A stretch of 64,000 bases of DNA from Palsa-504 sp963790065 (lineage in GTDB: Bacteria; Actinomycetota; Actinomycetes; Streptosporangiales; Streptosporangiaceae). Below the pieces are notes generated by a model. It worked only from the letters and a program-made list of their open reading frames with translations. It did not search any database and had not been told where the DNA came from. Positions 43,580 to 52,699 of the stretch are shown here, piece after piece (the first letter of the stretch is position 1; each line of letters begins with the position of its first letter). A program made the position numbers and the translations under genes. The stretch is from contig CAWBNK010000006.1 in the NCBI GenBank assembly GCA_963790065.1, forward strand, positions 1 through 64,000, written 5' to 3'.

Positions 43580-45373
43580 ATGAGCGGCGCGGCCGGATCG
43601 GCGGTTGCGGGTCCTGCCCCGGGCAGGCAGCGCGAGCTGCCGGTGCTGCTGTCGGTCAACGTCGGGATGCCCAAGGACGTGTCCTGGCACGGCAAGACCG
43701 TCTATACCGGCATCTGGAAGGAGCCAGTAGCCGGGCCGCAGATGGTCCGCCGTCTCGATATCGACGGCGACGGCCAGGGCGACACACAGGGACACGGCGG
43801 CGAGCAGCGGGCTGTGCTCGTCTATCAGGTCCAGTCCTATGAGTACTGGCGGCGGCAGCTCGGGCGCGACGACCTGGGCTACGGCAGCTTCGGGGAGAAC
43901 CTCACCGTCGACGGCCTGGCCGATGACGAAGTCTGCATCGGCGACCGGTACCGCATCGGCGAGGCTGAGTTCGAGGTGACCCAGCCCCGGGTCACCTGCT
44001 ACCGGGTCGGAATGCGGCTTGACGTGCCTGAGCTGCCCGCGCTGCTGGTGAGTCACCACCGTCCCGGCTTCTATATGCGCGTCATTCGGGAAGGGCGTAT
44101 CAAGGCGGGCGATCCGATCGCCAAGACCAGGACCGGGCCTGGCGCGCTGTCGGTGGCCGACACGGACGCGCTGCTCTATCTCCCGGGCCGCGACCGCGCG
44201 AAGCTGCACGTCGCCCTCACGATCCCCGCCCTTAGCCCAGGCTGGCAGGGATCGTTCCGCGACCTGCTGGCCGCGGCCGAAGACGGCGGAACGGCCCCGC
44301 ACCCAGATACCGAGCCCGCGTGGCCCGGCTTCCGGACCTTGCGCGTCACCAACGTCGTCAGGGAAAGCGTCGCGGTAGCTTCCCTCTACCTCGCCGCAGC
44401 GGACGGAACGGCTCTCCCGGCGGCCTGCCCGGGCCAGTACCTCACCCTGCGGGTGAGCGCCGCCGGGTCGCCGGCCCCGGTCCGCAGCTACTCGCTGTCC
44501 TCGGCGGCCGACGACGGCACCTACCGGATCAGCGTCAAGCGAGAGCCCCACGGCGTCGCCAGCAGCTACCTGGACCGCCACGTGCGGCCGGGAGCGGTCC
44601 TGGACGTGGCCGCACCACGCGGTGACTTCATCCTCGGTGACGGCGACGGCCCGGTGCTGCTTATCTCCGCGGGCATCGGCGTAACGCCGGTCCTGTCCAT
44701 GCTGCACCAGCTGGCCGCGGGCCATAGCCAGCAGGACATCTGGTGGCTGTACGGGGCGCGCGGCCCTCGCGAGCATCCCTTCGCGGCTGAGGCGCATGCC
44801 TTGCTCGCCTCGCTGCCGCATGCTCGCGAGCACATCTTCTACAGTGCGGCGACGCTCCCCGAACGGCGCCGCGCCCATGCCGCCTCCGGGCGTCTGACCC
44901 AGGAGGCACTGGCCGGCCTGGCCATCCCGGCCGGCGCCAGTGCCTACATCTGCGGGCCAGCCTCGTTCATGGCTGACATGCAGGACGCTCTGGCCGCGAT
45001 CGGCCTCCAGCGAGCCGCGATCCACACCGAGCTGTTCGGGACGCTACCCCCCGTCAACCCGGGGATCACCGGGCAGGTGAGCAAGCCGCCGCACCAGCCG
45101 CCGGGCCCGCCAGGACCCGGGCCGCTGGTCACCTTCGCCCGCAGCGGCATCACCGCGCCCTTCGGCGTTGACCGGCGCAGCGTGCTCGACCTCGCCGACG
45201 CCTGCGACGTCCCCAGCCGCTGGAGCTGCCGGACGGGCGTCTGCCACACCTGTGTCACTGCGCTGCTGTCCGGGGACATCGCCTACGCTCCGGACCCGCT
45301 GGAACCTCCGGCCGACGGTCAGGTACTCATCTGCTGCGCCCGCCCCGTCACCGACATCGTACTGGACATGTAG
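43580..45373 (+). CDS. MOSC domain fused to FNR-type reductase and 2Fe-2S ferredoxin
   Basis: A 597-residue three-part protein. Residues about 20-210 are a YiiM-like MOSC domain (DGQGDTQGHGGEQRAVLVYQ, SFGENLTVDG, RVTCYRVGM with the molybdenum-type cysteine). Residues about 255-475 are a ferredoxin-NADP reductase (VRSYSLSSAADDG, LLISAGIGVTPVLSMLHQ, SAYICGPASFM). The end is a plant-type 2Fe-2S ferredoxin with CRTGVCHTC and a last cysteine in LICCARP. It is probably a self-sufficient reductase of N-hydroxylated or sulfur compounds. A strong GGGGAGGG ribosome binding site precedes the ATG. Confidence 0.92.
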   Translation: MSGAAGSAVAGPAPGRQRELPVLLSVNVGMPKDVSWHGKTVYTGIWKEPVAGPQMVRRLDIDGDGQGDTQGHGGEQRAVLVYQVQSYEYWRRQLGRDDLGYGSFGENLTVDGLADDEVCIGDRYRIGEAEFEVTQPRVTCYRVGMRLDVPELPALLVSHHRPGFYMRVIREGRIKAGDPIAKTRTGPGALSVADTDALLYLPGRDRAKLHVALTIPALSPGWQGSFRDLLAAAEDGGTAPHPDTEPAWPGFRTLRVTNVVRESVAVASLYLAAADGTALPAACPGQYLTLRVSAAGSPAPVRSYSLSSAADDGTYRISVKREPHGVASSYLDRHVRPGAVLDVAAPRGDFILGDGDGPVLLISAGIGVTPVLSMLHQLAAGHSQQDIWWLYGARGPREHPFAAEAHALLASLPHAREHIFYSAATLPERRRAHAASGRLTQEALAGLAIPAGASAYICGPASFMADMQDALAAIGLQRAAIHTELFGTLPPVNPGITGQVSKPPHQPPGPPGPGPLVTFARSGITAPFGVDRRSVLDLADACDVPSRWSCRTGVCHTCVTALLSGDIAYAPDPLEPPADGQVLICCARPVTDIVLDM

Positions 45374-45416
45374 GCGGCAAATCCCATGACGCCCCGCGGC
45401 GCGCCCGTTTGTCGCC
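45373..45416. terminator. Hairpin between convergent genes
   Basis: GGCGGCAAA and TTTGTCGCC pair over eight of nine bases around a GC-rich loop that begins at the stop codon of the MOSC fusion. It ends three bases before the stop of the convergent UspA gene. Confidence 0.4.
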
Positions 45417-45418
45417 GG

Positions 45419-46522
45419 TCAAGCGATGGTGAGTACCGGATAGGGCGACTGGTGCAGCAGCCGGACCGGGACCGAGCCAATGACCTGGTGCGCGGCATGA
45501 TGAGAGCGGCCGGTCACGATCACGGGCGTGCGGTCGGGCTCGGCGGCGGCGTGACTGTCGGCTGCGTGCAGAATCGCGTCTGCGGGCGATTCCTGGCGGC
45601 GCTCGAACGTGTGCGGCACGCCTGCCGCGGTGGCGATCTCCGTAGCGACCTCAGCCACCCGGGCGGCCTTCTCGTCGCGGGTCCCTTCCATCTCGGCGTG
45701 GGCGAATCCGGATAGATCGCTGTCGACGAGCACGTGGTCGGCATAGATGACGTGCAGGGTGCCAGGGCGGGTCCGGATGAGGTCCGCGCCCCAGCTGAGC
45801 GCCCGCCGTGCGGGCTCGGAGTCATCGAAGCCGACGACCAGGTCGATGGACTGCGCCGTACGGGGCTCTGGGACGTCGGGCACGGGAGCGTGGCCTGGCC
45901 GGGCGGACACCGGTTCGGCCAGGACAACTGGTGGCGTGACGGTCCCGCTCAGTCCGCGGCCAGAACGCCGGAGCGCCGTGACCAGGATCAGGCCGCCGAT
46001 ACCGGCCAGCGCCCAGGCGGCCAGGGTCCAGATGTAACCACTGATGGCATGGCCACCGAAGTAGACCACGTTGCGGATGGTGCTGGCCGCTATCCCTAGC
46101 GGCAGGACCGGGCTAAGGACGCGCAGGAAACCGGGTGTGAAGCTGGCCAGGTTGGCCGGTCCGCCGCTGGCCGGGATCCCGAACACGATGAAGGCCAAGA
46201 CGGCCAGGGCGACCAGCGGCGGCCAGGTCCGGGCCAGTGCGGCCGTGGGGGCCGCCACGGCCAGCGAGAACAGCGCGACAATACCGGCGAACGCGGCGTA
46301 GTGGCCCAGGCCCGCCAGGCCATCCGCGATCCCCGCGGCGACCACCCCGCTGACGACGGCCGCGGCTACCGGCGCGGCGACGGACCAGGCACGCCCGGCC
46401 CGGCGGAAGGCCATCGCCGACGCCGAGCCCGCCGCCAGGCTGGGGATCAGCACGCTCAGGACGACGAACCAGGACGACAGCGCCTGGGCGTCACTGGCCC
46501 GCGGCGGGACCACGTCCGACAC
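45419..46522 (-). CDS. Membrane-anchored UspA-domain protein
   Basis: A 367-residue fusion. The first about 185 residues contain around six hydrophobic helices with an ABC-2/YhgE-like run, FGIPASGGPANLASFTPGFL and LPLGIAASTIRNVVYFGG. The C-terminal 140 residues are a universal-stress domain (IDLVVGFDDSEPARRALSWG, then VIVTGRSHHAAHQVIGSVPV, RLLHQSPYPVLTIA), with the G-2x-G-9x-G-(S/T) ATP-binding pattern partly altered. Stress-dependent membrane signalling is an inference. The start is a GTG. Confidence 0.8.
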   Translation of the reverse strand: MSDVVPPRASDAQALSSWFVVLSVLIPSLAAGSASAMAFRRAGRAWSVAAPVAAAVVSGVVAAGIADGLAGLGHYAAFAGIVALFSLAVAAPTAALARTWPPLVALAVLAFIVFGIPASGGPANLASFTPGFLRVLSPVLPLGIAASTIRNVVYFGGHAISGYIWTLAAWALAGIGGLILVTALRRSGRGLSGTVTPPVVLAEPVSARPGHAPVPDVPEPRTAQSIDLVVGFDDSEPARRALSWGADLIRTRPGTLHVIYADHVLVDSDLSGFAHAEMEGTRDEKAARVAEVATEIATAAGVPHTFERRQESPADAILHAADSHAAAEPDRTPVIVTGRSHHAAHQVIGSVPVRLLHQSPYPVLTIA

Positions 46523-46624
46523 GATGAGATGCTGATGCCTACGGTCGCGGAGCGGGCAGTCAGTCGCGCCAGTAGAAAGCCCTGGTCCGGCCTGGCCCGC
46601 GGCCCGGGCGCAGGCAGCGGTCTG

Positions 46625-49465
46625 CTAGGTGGACATGGTCGGCCGTCCGGCGTCAGGCAGGGCCCCGCGGAGCTGCTTGCGCGAGCTGATGCCGAGCTTG
46701 GCGAAGACCTTACGCAGATGCCACTCGACGGTGCGCGGGCTGATGAACAGCTGGGTGCTGATCTCCGGATTCGACAGCCCGTCACGGACCAGCCGAGCGA
46801 TCTGCGCCTCCTGCGCGGTGAGCTCACCGATCGTCTCGATCCTCCGCTTGCGCACGGTCTCCCCGGTGGCCAGCAGCTCGCGCCGGGCGCGCCCGGCGAA
46901 CCCCTCGACCCCCATCACGGCCAGCATCTCGTAGGCCTCGCGGAGGTGCTCGCGCGCGTCTGTACGCCGGCCCGCGCGGCGCAGCCACTCGCCGTAGAGC
47001 AGATGAGCCCGGGCGAGTTCCGGGCGGAGCTGGGTACGGCCGAGCCGGTCGATCGCCTCGCGATAGAGCCCTTCGGCGGCCGTACCCTCGCTCACCAGCG
47101 CACGTGAGCGGGCCTCGATGCCCAGGCCGAAGTCGGTGCCGCCGGGCCGGGTCGTTTCCGCCAGCCGCTCAACAGCCTCGGCGGCCAGCTGGCTGTTGCC
47201 GCAGCGCACTGCGGCCTCGACCAGTTCGGGAAGCGCCCACATGGACACATAGAGCGCCGGCGTCTCCTGGCTGGCGTACTGGGCCGCCGCCAGCGCCTTC
47301 TGGTAGTGGCCCAGGCCGTTGTTCAAGATCGCGGCCGTCCAGTGCGCATACGTCGCGGCAATTCCCTGGCCTCTGGCTTCCGCCTCGGCGATGGTGGCCT
47401 CGATCAGCGGGGCCGCCTCGGCCTGGTCACCCCGCAGCGACGCCATCAGCATCGCGGCGAATGGCGCACTGCGAGCCCCGGTCGCCGCGCAGACCGCATC
47501 GGTCTCCGCGATCAGGGCCGCGGCCGCCGCGAAGTCGCCGCGCCAGGCGGCGTCTGTGCCCAGCGAGCCCAGTTCGATGGGCAGCTGGTCGAGTGCGCCG
47601 GCGTCACGGGCGAGCTGGACCTGCCGGACCAAGATCGCGCGCCAGCGGACGTCGTCCCACAGCGCGCTGGCCGCCGCCTGACCCAGCCAGCCCCACCGGA
47701 TCCCTTCTTCGGTGGAGATGTCGATGCTGGCAAAAGCGCGTGCGGCTCGCTGCAAGGCTGGGGCTGCCACGGCCGGTCCCTCGAGGACCAGCAGCGCCAG
47801 GCTGTCGAGTATCAGGTCGGCCAGGTCCGGAGGGCCCGCCGCGCGGGGCAGGGCCCGCGCGGCCTCGGAGACCTCAGCCAGATCGCCGGCCCCGGCGAAA
47901 CGCCCGGCGAACAGCGCGGCCATCCACGCGCTCATATAGGTCTCGCGCGCCATTTCGCGGTTGAGCGACTCGAGCCGCTTGGCTGCCTTGAGCAGCAGCG
48001 GGGGAGCGTCACTGCCCCGGCCCGAGGAAAACGCGATCTGCCCGCGGAGCAAGTCCGTCCGGGCGCTGGAGAACTCATCAAGCGGCCCAGCCTCGGCCCT
48101 GACCAGCAGGTCCAGAGCCTTTTCGAACGCGCCAGCTTGGATGTTGGCCTGTGCCGCCGCCAGCGTGCGCTCGGCTCGGCGCCCCGGATCAGCCGTCAGC
48201 ACCATCGAGCGCTCCAGGAAGGCCGCGGCGGCGGCCAGGCCCCCGCGTGCCTGCGCCCGGCCGGCCGACCGCTCGAGCTCCGCCGCGACCTCCTCATCGG
48301 GACCAGCCATCGCCTGCGCCAGGTGCCAGGCCCGTCGATCGGGATCAGCCTGCGCGTCGGTCACCTGCGCCAGCGCGGCGTGCACCTTCCGGCGATCGCC
48401 GCGTGAGACCGCCCGGTAGGCCGCCGAGCGCATCAGCGGATGACGGAACACAACCTGCCCTCCGGCTCCCCCGACATCGATGAGCCCGGTTTCCTCCGCC
48501 TGCTCGGCGACCTCGAAGCCCAGTCCCAGCCGCCCGGCGGCCCTGCGCACGAGCGTCGGATCGCCGGTGGGATCGGCCGCCGCGACCGCGAGCAGCAGCC
48601 GGGTCTGTTCGGGCAGGCTCCCGACCCGCCTCAGGAAGTTCTCCTGGATCCGGCCCGGCAATGGCAGTACCTCCGGCAACCCGAAGCCGCCTGCCAGCTC
48701 GGCCGGCGAACGCCCGCGCGGCAGCTCGAGCAACGCCAGCGGGTTTCCCCGCGTTTCGGCCACGATCCGGTCAGCCACCTGCTCATCTAGTGGCCATCGG
48801 ACCACCGAACCCAGCAGCTCCCGCGCGTCAGCGTGGCGCAGGCCCTCCACCGTCAGCTCGGGCAGCCCGTGCAAGTCAGCGCCCGGCTCACGGGCGGCGA
48901 AGATGACCAGCACCGCCTCCGCCAGCAGTCGGCGCGCCGCGAACGCCAGGACCTGCACCGAAGCCCGGTCCAGCCACTGCACGTCATCCACCACGCACAC
49001 CAGCGGCTGGTCCCCAGCCACCTCAGAAAGCAGGCTCAGCACCGCCAGGCCAACCAGGAAGCGATCCGGTGCCGGGCCTGCTTCCAGGCCGAACGCGATC
49101 CTCAGGGCATCCCGTTGCGGGCCGGGCAGACGCCCGAGCCGATCGAGCATGGGCCCGCACAGCTGATGCAGCCCGGCGAACGCGAGCTCCATCTCCGACT
49201 CCACCCCGGCCGCACGTACGGACCTTAGATCAGGTGCCGACTCGACCGCGTAGTCCAGCAACGCCGTCTTGCCCACCCCGGCCTCACCCCGCACCACGAG
49301 TACGGCGCTGCGCCTGCCACGCACCCCTTCGAGCAGCCCGTCCAGCACGCCACACTCGGCACTACGTCCACGCAGCATGGTCACCCGACCCCGGAACGCT
49401 ACCGTGACGACCGTATACGCGGCGGCCGACCTGATCGGGCCGTCGCGCAGGTCCGTGTCTGCCAT
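46625..49465 (-). CDS. Large LuxR-family regulator with AAA ATPase domain (LAL type)
   Basis: About 946 residues. The N-terminus carries LRGRSAECGVLDGLLEGVRG and a P-loop VRGEAGVGKTALLDYA with Walker B LVCVVDDVQWLD. A long helical TPR-like middle follows. The C-terminus is a GerE/LuxR HTH (LTAQEAQIARLVRDGLSNPE, then FISPRTVEWHLRKVFAKLGI). I chose the MADTD start since GGAG is eleven bases upstream; MLRGRS further in and MHSEG further out are alternatives. It has TGGGGTTCAC just upstream, repeated ahead of the divergent receiver gene. Confidence 0.9.
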   Translation of the reverse strand: MADTDLRDGPIRSAAAYTVVTVAFRGRVTMLRGRSAECGVLDGLLEGVRGRRSAVLVVRGEAGVGKTALLDYAVESAPDLRSVRAAGVESEMELAFAGLHQLCGPMLDRLGRLPGPQRDALRIAFGLEAGPAPDRFLVGLAVLSLLSEVAGDQPLVCVVDDVQWLDRASVQVLAFAARRLLAEAVLVIFAAREPGADLHGLPELTVEGLRHADARELLGSVVRWPLDEQVADRIVAETRGNPLALLELPRGRSPAELAGGFGLPEVLPLPGRIQENFLRRVGSLPEQTRLLLAVAAADPTGDPTLVRRAAGRLGLGFEVAEQAEETGLIDVGGAGGQVVFRHPLMRSAAYRAVSRGDRRKVHAALAQVTDAQADPDRRAWHLAQAMAGPDEEVAAELERSAGRAQARGGLAAAAAFLERSMVLTADPGRRAERTLAAAQANIQAGAFEKALDLLVRAEAGPLDEFSSARTDLLRGQIAFSSGRGSDAPPLLLKAAKRLESLNREMARETYMSAWMAALFAGRFAGAGDLAEVSEAARALPRAAGPPDLADLILDSLALLVLEGPAVAAPALQRAARAFASIDISTEEGIRWGWLGQAAASALWDDVRWRAILVRQVQLARDAGALDQLPIELGSLGTDAAWRGDFAAAAALIAETDAVCAATGARSAPFAAMLMASLRGDQAEAAPLIEATIAEAEARGQGIAATYAHWTAAILNNGLGHYQKALAAAQYASQETPALYVSMWALPELVEAAVRCGNSQLAAEAVERLAETTRPGGTDFGLGIEARSRALVSEGTAAEGLYREAIDRLGRTQLRPELARAHLLYGEWLRRAGRRTDAREHLREAYEMLAVMGVEGFAGRARRELLATGETVRKRRIETIGELTAQEAQIARLVRDGLSNPEISTQLFISPRTVEWHLRKVFAKLGISSRKQLRGALPDAGRPTMST

Positions 49466-49502
49466 GGTGCCGACAACTCCTTCAGAGTGCATATAGCCGA
49501 TC

Positions 49503-49689
49503 TGGGGTTCACGTCACCGCGGCAGGCGCCAGCAGACAGCCACCAAACAGCGGAACGAGCTCCAGCAAGACCAGCCTGGCCGGGATGTACCCGGGAACCA
49601 ATGGAGCGCTCTTCAGCGTCTGGGCTCAGGAGCTCCCGCAGGACGCATGGGGTTTCCCCCACGTCGCGGATTCCGATTGTGGGGTTCAC
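49503..49689 (+). repeat. Direct repeat TGGGGTTCAC flanking a divergent promoter region
   Basis: Two identical 10-mers at 49503-49512 and 49680-49689, each about 40 bases from one of the two divergent gene starts. Both are preceded by CGAT. They may be binding boxes shared by the LuxR-type regulator and the receiver gene. Confidence 0.4.
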
Positions 49690-49728
49690 CCGATTGCCGG
49701 CTCTTCTGCCGGCCGCCATCATCCGTAT

Positions 49729-50085
49729 GTGGGGAACCTGATCCTGATCGTCGACGACAGCCCGCGCTTCCGCGCGGCCGCTCCAGAATTGCTCGCTACC
49801 TGGGGTCTTGAGCTGTTCGACGTGGCTGCGGACGGGCCGCAGGCGCTGGCCGCCGTGGCCGGGAAATGCCCGGACGGGATCCTGCTGGACGTCAACCTGC
49901 CCGGACCGGATGGCTTTGCGGTGGCAGCATCGCTAGCCGCCGCCTGCCCGGCGACGAGGATCGTGCTGACCTCAACCGACGCCGATTGTGCTCCGCTCCA
50001 GGTCATGGCGGCCTCGCCCGCGGTGGCGTTCGTGCCCAAGCAGGAGCTTGCCATCACCGATCTCCGGGCGCTGTTCGCCGCCTGA
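49729..50085 (+). CDS. Stand-alone response-regulator receiver domain
   Basis: A 118-residue single-domain protein. It shows LILIVDDSPRFRAAAPELLA with the acidic pair, the phospho-acceptor in GILLDVNLPGPDGF, RIVLTSTDAD and the lysine in VAFVPKQELA. The GTG start is chosen because the receiver fold begins at once; longer frames have non-conserved N-termini. It is convergent with the NarL-type regulator. Confidence 0.85.
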   Translation: MGNLILIVDDSPRFRAAAPELLATWGLELFDVAADGPQALAAVAGKCPDGILLDVNLPGPDGFAVAASLAAACPATRIVLTSTDADCAPLQVMAASPAVAFVPKQELAITDLRALFAA

Positions 50086-50102
50086 ACCGGATACTGGGTG
50101 GG

Positions 50103-50765
50103 TCAAGCCCGCAGGTAGGTGAGCACGGCCAGGACCCGGCGATGCTGCTCGGATGACTGGTGCAGGCCGAGCTTGTCGAAGATGCCGGTCACGTGCCGCT
50201 CCACGGCGGCCACCGTAACCACCAGTTCGTGCGCGATGCCGTTATTGGAGCGGCCCTCCGCGATCAGCGCCAGTACCTGCTTCTCCCGCGGCGTCAGGCC
50301 ATCGAGCGGACTCGACTGCCGCTTGCGGCCGACCAGCCGCGCCACCACGTCAGGATCGAGCACCGACCCGCCGCTGGCGACGCGCCGGACGGCGTCGGTG
50401 AACATGCTCAGGTCGCCGACCTTCTCCTTCAGCAGGTAGCCGACACCTCGCGCGCCGTCGGCCACGAGATCGAACGCGTAGCTGTCTTCGAGGAACTGGG
50501 ACAGGATCAGGACACCTGCTCCCGGACGGTCGGCACGGATCTGAAGGGCAGCCCGGAGCCCGTCATCGGTATGATCCGGCGGCATCTGGATGTCGGTGAT
50601 GACCACGTCCGGGCCGTACACGCCAGCCATCCGTACCAGGTCACCTGCGTCGCCCGTAGCGCCGACTACGTCGAATCCGCTCTCCTGGAGGACGTGCACG
50701 ATCCCTTCCCTGATGAAGGGCTGATCTTCGCCCACGATGACGCGAATCGGCTCCGGCTGGCCCAC
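50103..50765 (-). CDS. NarL/FixJ-family response regulator
   Basis: A 220-residue two-domain regulator: receiver (RVIVGEDQPFIREGIVHVLQ, VVITDIQMPPDH, YLLKEKVGD) and C-terminal HTH (LTPREKQVLALIAEGRSNNG, then VAAVERHVTGIFDKLGL). It may pair with the NarL-type histidine kinase at 52.7 kb, which is only two genes away. Confidence 0.93.
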   Translation of the reverse strand: MGQPEPIRVIVGEDQPFIREGIVHVLQESGFDVVGATGDAGDLVRMAGVYGPDVVITDIQMPPDHTDDGLRAALQIRADRPGAGVLILSQFLEDSYAFDLVADGARGVGYLLKEKVGDLSMFTDAVRRVASGGSVLDPDVVARLVGRKRQSSPLDGLTPREKQVLALIAEGRSNNGIAHELVVTVAAVERHVTGIFDKLGLHQSSEQHRRVLAVLTYLRA

Positions 50766-50838
50766 GCTGCCACGCTATTCCTCCAGCGCAGGCGATGCCA
50801 CAGATCAGGGCCATGACCAAGATCACGGCGCCCCGCCG

Positions 50839-51830
50839 TTATCCGGCTGGGTAGAGATTGGGCGGGCCGAGGTAGGGGAACTCGGCCAGCAGGTCATCGT
50901 GCGGCTTGAGGCCGTCCGGGCCTGTCTTTCCGTTAGTCAGCCAGGCGAAGCGGGCGCTGAAGACGTCGTCGGTGAGGGCCCGGCCGTTGGGGTAGGCGGC
51001 TGGCCGCGCCCGGTCGTAGCGCAGGATGTCGGGCAGCACGATCCTGGCTGCCGCCGTGGCCTCGTCGGGCGTGTAGCCGTGCTCTTCCAGGAGCTTGGAC
51101 CAGGGCTGCAGGTAGTTCGCCACGTCGTCGGCTGGCTGCCGGACGTTGTATTGGTCTTTGACCTCGTTCGGGTTGACGAACGGGTTGATCGTCGGGTGCC
51201 CGCCGCGGTCTACCTGCACGAGCTCGCCGTCGCGACGTACGCTGACCGTCGCCCAGACTCCGATCAGCGGATCGGGGCCGAGCATGTCATTGGGCACCTC
51301 CAGCGCGATGGTGAGTATGTTCCTGTTGGCGAACGCGTCCTGCCCGGTCCAGTTGAAGCCGTGGAAGGCGCCGTCCGCATCGGCGAAGAACGGATCGCTG
51401 CGGACGCCGGTGAACAGCCGGCCGGGCCGGCCCGCACGGGCTGCGCAGCGGCATCGAAACCGACCGGCGTGGCCGAGATGAGCACGTCGCCGGCCTGCCC
51501 GGGCCGCCGCGCCTGGCTGCCGGTGGCGTAGTACGCGGTGCAGGTCTGCATGCCGTGCCTGAACTCGGAGAACGTGAACGTGAACGCGGCGTCGGCGTGC
51601 GCGTCACCATCGTTGTCGATGTTGATCCGGTAGACCCCATCCGGATGGAATTCCGATTTCATCAGGAACGGCGGCATGGCGCTGATGCCTGTCGTATAAG
51701 GGTTCACGTCGATGATCAGTGTCGTCTGCCCGGCGTCGCCGGGTGGCTGGAAGGCGTAGATGTCGGTGAAGTCCAGGCGCGCGTCGTCGCCGGGGAACCT
51801 CAGGTTGGCCGCACTGTAGTGGTTGGACAT
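50839..51830 (-). pseudogene. DUF4331-family protein, frameshifted
   Basis: About 330 residues of a family of unknown function common in actinomycetes. It begins MSNHYSAANLRFPGDDARLD with FTDIYAFQPPGDAGQTTLII, and the C-terminal half contains VPNDMLGPDPLIGVWATVSV. AAGGAG lies directly before the ATG. Around 51420-51430 one base is missing: ...AAQPVRAGPA continues in another frame as RLFTGVRSDPFFADADGAFH. Whether the gene is broken or the base was lost in sequencing is open. Confidence 0.75.
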
Positions 51831-52117
51831 GGTGCTCCTTGATTGATGGCCAGGGCGTGACCGTTGCCGCCGCTGAGCCACCTTCCTTGCTCCGTTTCCC
51901 TGGTCACGAAGTGACTCAGTCGTGGCCTTGCTAGCCTCACGGTGACACTCCCGGATGGCTGGTCGCGCCCGTGAAATGCCCTGGACCCGAACCGGCTTGC
52001 ACCGGCCCGCGCCCCGAGCGACGCCCGGTATGTCCAGGCGGAGATCGGCCAGCGAACGGGTGGGCGGATCAAGGGGAGCCCAGGTTAGACTTCTCTTACT
52101 AGGCGAGAAGGGTGCTG
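51831..52117. other. Divergent intergenic region
   Basis: Between DUF4331 and the MEDS gene. Near its right end CTTCTC and GAGAAG form a six-base dyad with a nine-base spacer (about 52091-52111), directly upstream of the MEDS start. Nothing else stands out. Confidence 0.35.
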
Positions 52118-52696
52118 ATGACGATCCCAGCAGCGCAAGATCCCAGTCTGGGATTCGTCCCCGGTGACCACGTGTGCGCCTTCTACAGCAGCAGCCGGAA
52201 CGTGCTCGACGATATCGTCGTCGATTACATAACGAAGGGCCTGCAGGGGGGAAACAAGGTCTTCTGCATGGTCGATCAGCCGTCCGCGGTGCAGGGCAGG
52301 GTTCCTCCCCAGCTCGTGGCGCGAGAGGGAATGCTGAACGTCCTCACCGAGGACGAGGCGTACATGCCCGACGGCTCCTTCTCCAAGGACGTGTTCATCC
52401 GCAACATGGAGACGATGGCCCGTGCGGCGTCGGAGGAAGGGTATGGCAGCTTCCGGGCCTGCGGGGACGAGAGCTTCCTCGTCCGGAACGGCGTTGACAT
52501 CAAGGAGTGGTTTGCCGCGGAGTCGGAGCTGAATAAGATACTTCCTGACTATCCGCACTTCTTCTTCTGCCTTTATGACCTTGACCTGTTCGATGGCGAC
52601 ACGGTCATGTATGTGCTCAGGACGCATCCGCGGGTTTACGTTAATGGCATTGTCATCGGCAATCCGCACTACCAGGCAGAACGGCTTCCCGGATAG
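52118..52696 (+). CDS. MEDS-domain sensory protein
   Basis: A 192-residue protein matching the MEDS (methanogen/methylotroph DcmR sensory) domain. It begins with LGFVPGDHVCAFYSSSRNVL and has DYITKGLQGGNKVFCMVDQP, then YPHFFFCLYDLDLFDGDTVM. It ends three bases before the histidine kinase, so they form one transcription unit. It probably gives input to the kinase; the ligand is not known. Confidence 0.85.
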   Translation: MTIPAAQDPSLGFVPGDHVCAFYSSSRNVLDDIVVDYITKGLQGGNKVFCMVDQPSAVQGRVPPQLVAREGMLNVLTEDEAYMPDGSFSKDVFIRNMETMARAASEEGYGSFRACGDESFLVRNGVDIKEWFAAESELNKILPDYPHFFFCLYDLDLFDGDTVMYVLRTHPRVYVNGIVIGNPHYQAERLPG

Positions 52697-52699
52697 CCG

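Noticed and set aside
43439..45025. 528-codon minus-strand frame opposite the MOSC fusion
   Set aside because: It is antisense to a protein with complete FNR and ferredoxin motifs and has no recognisable domain.
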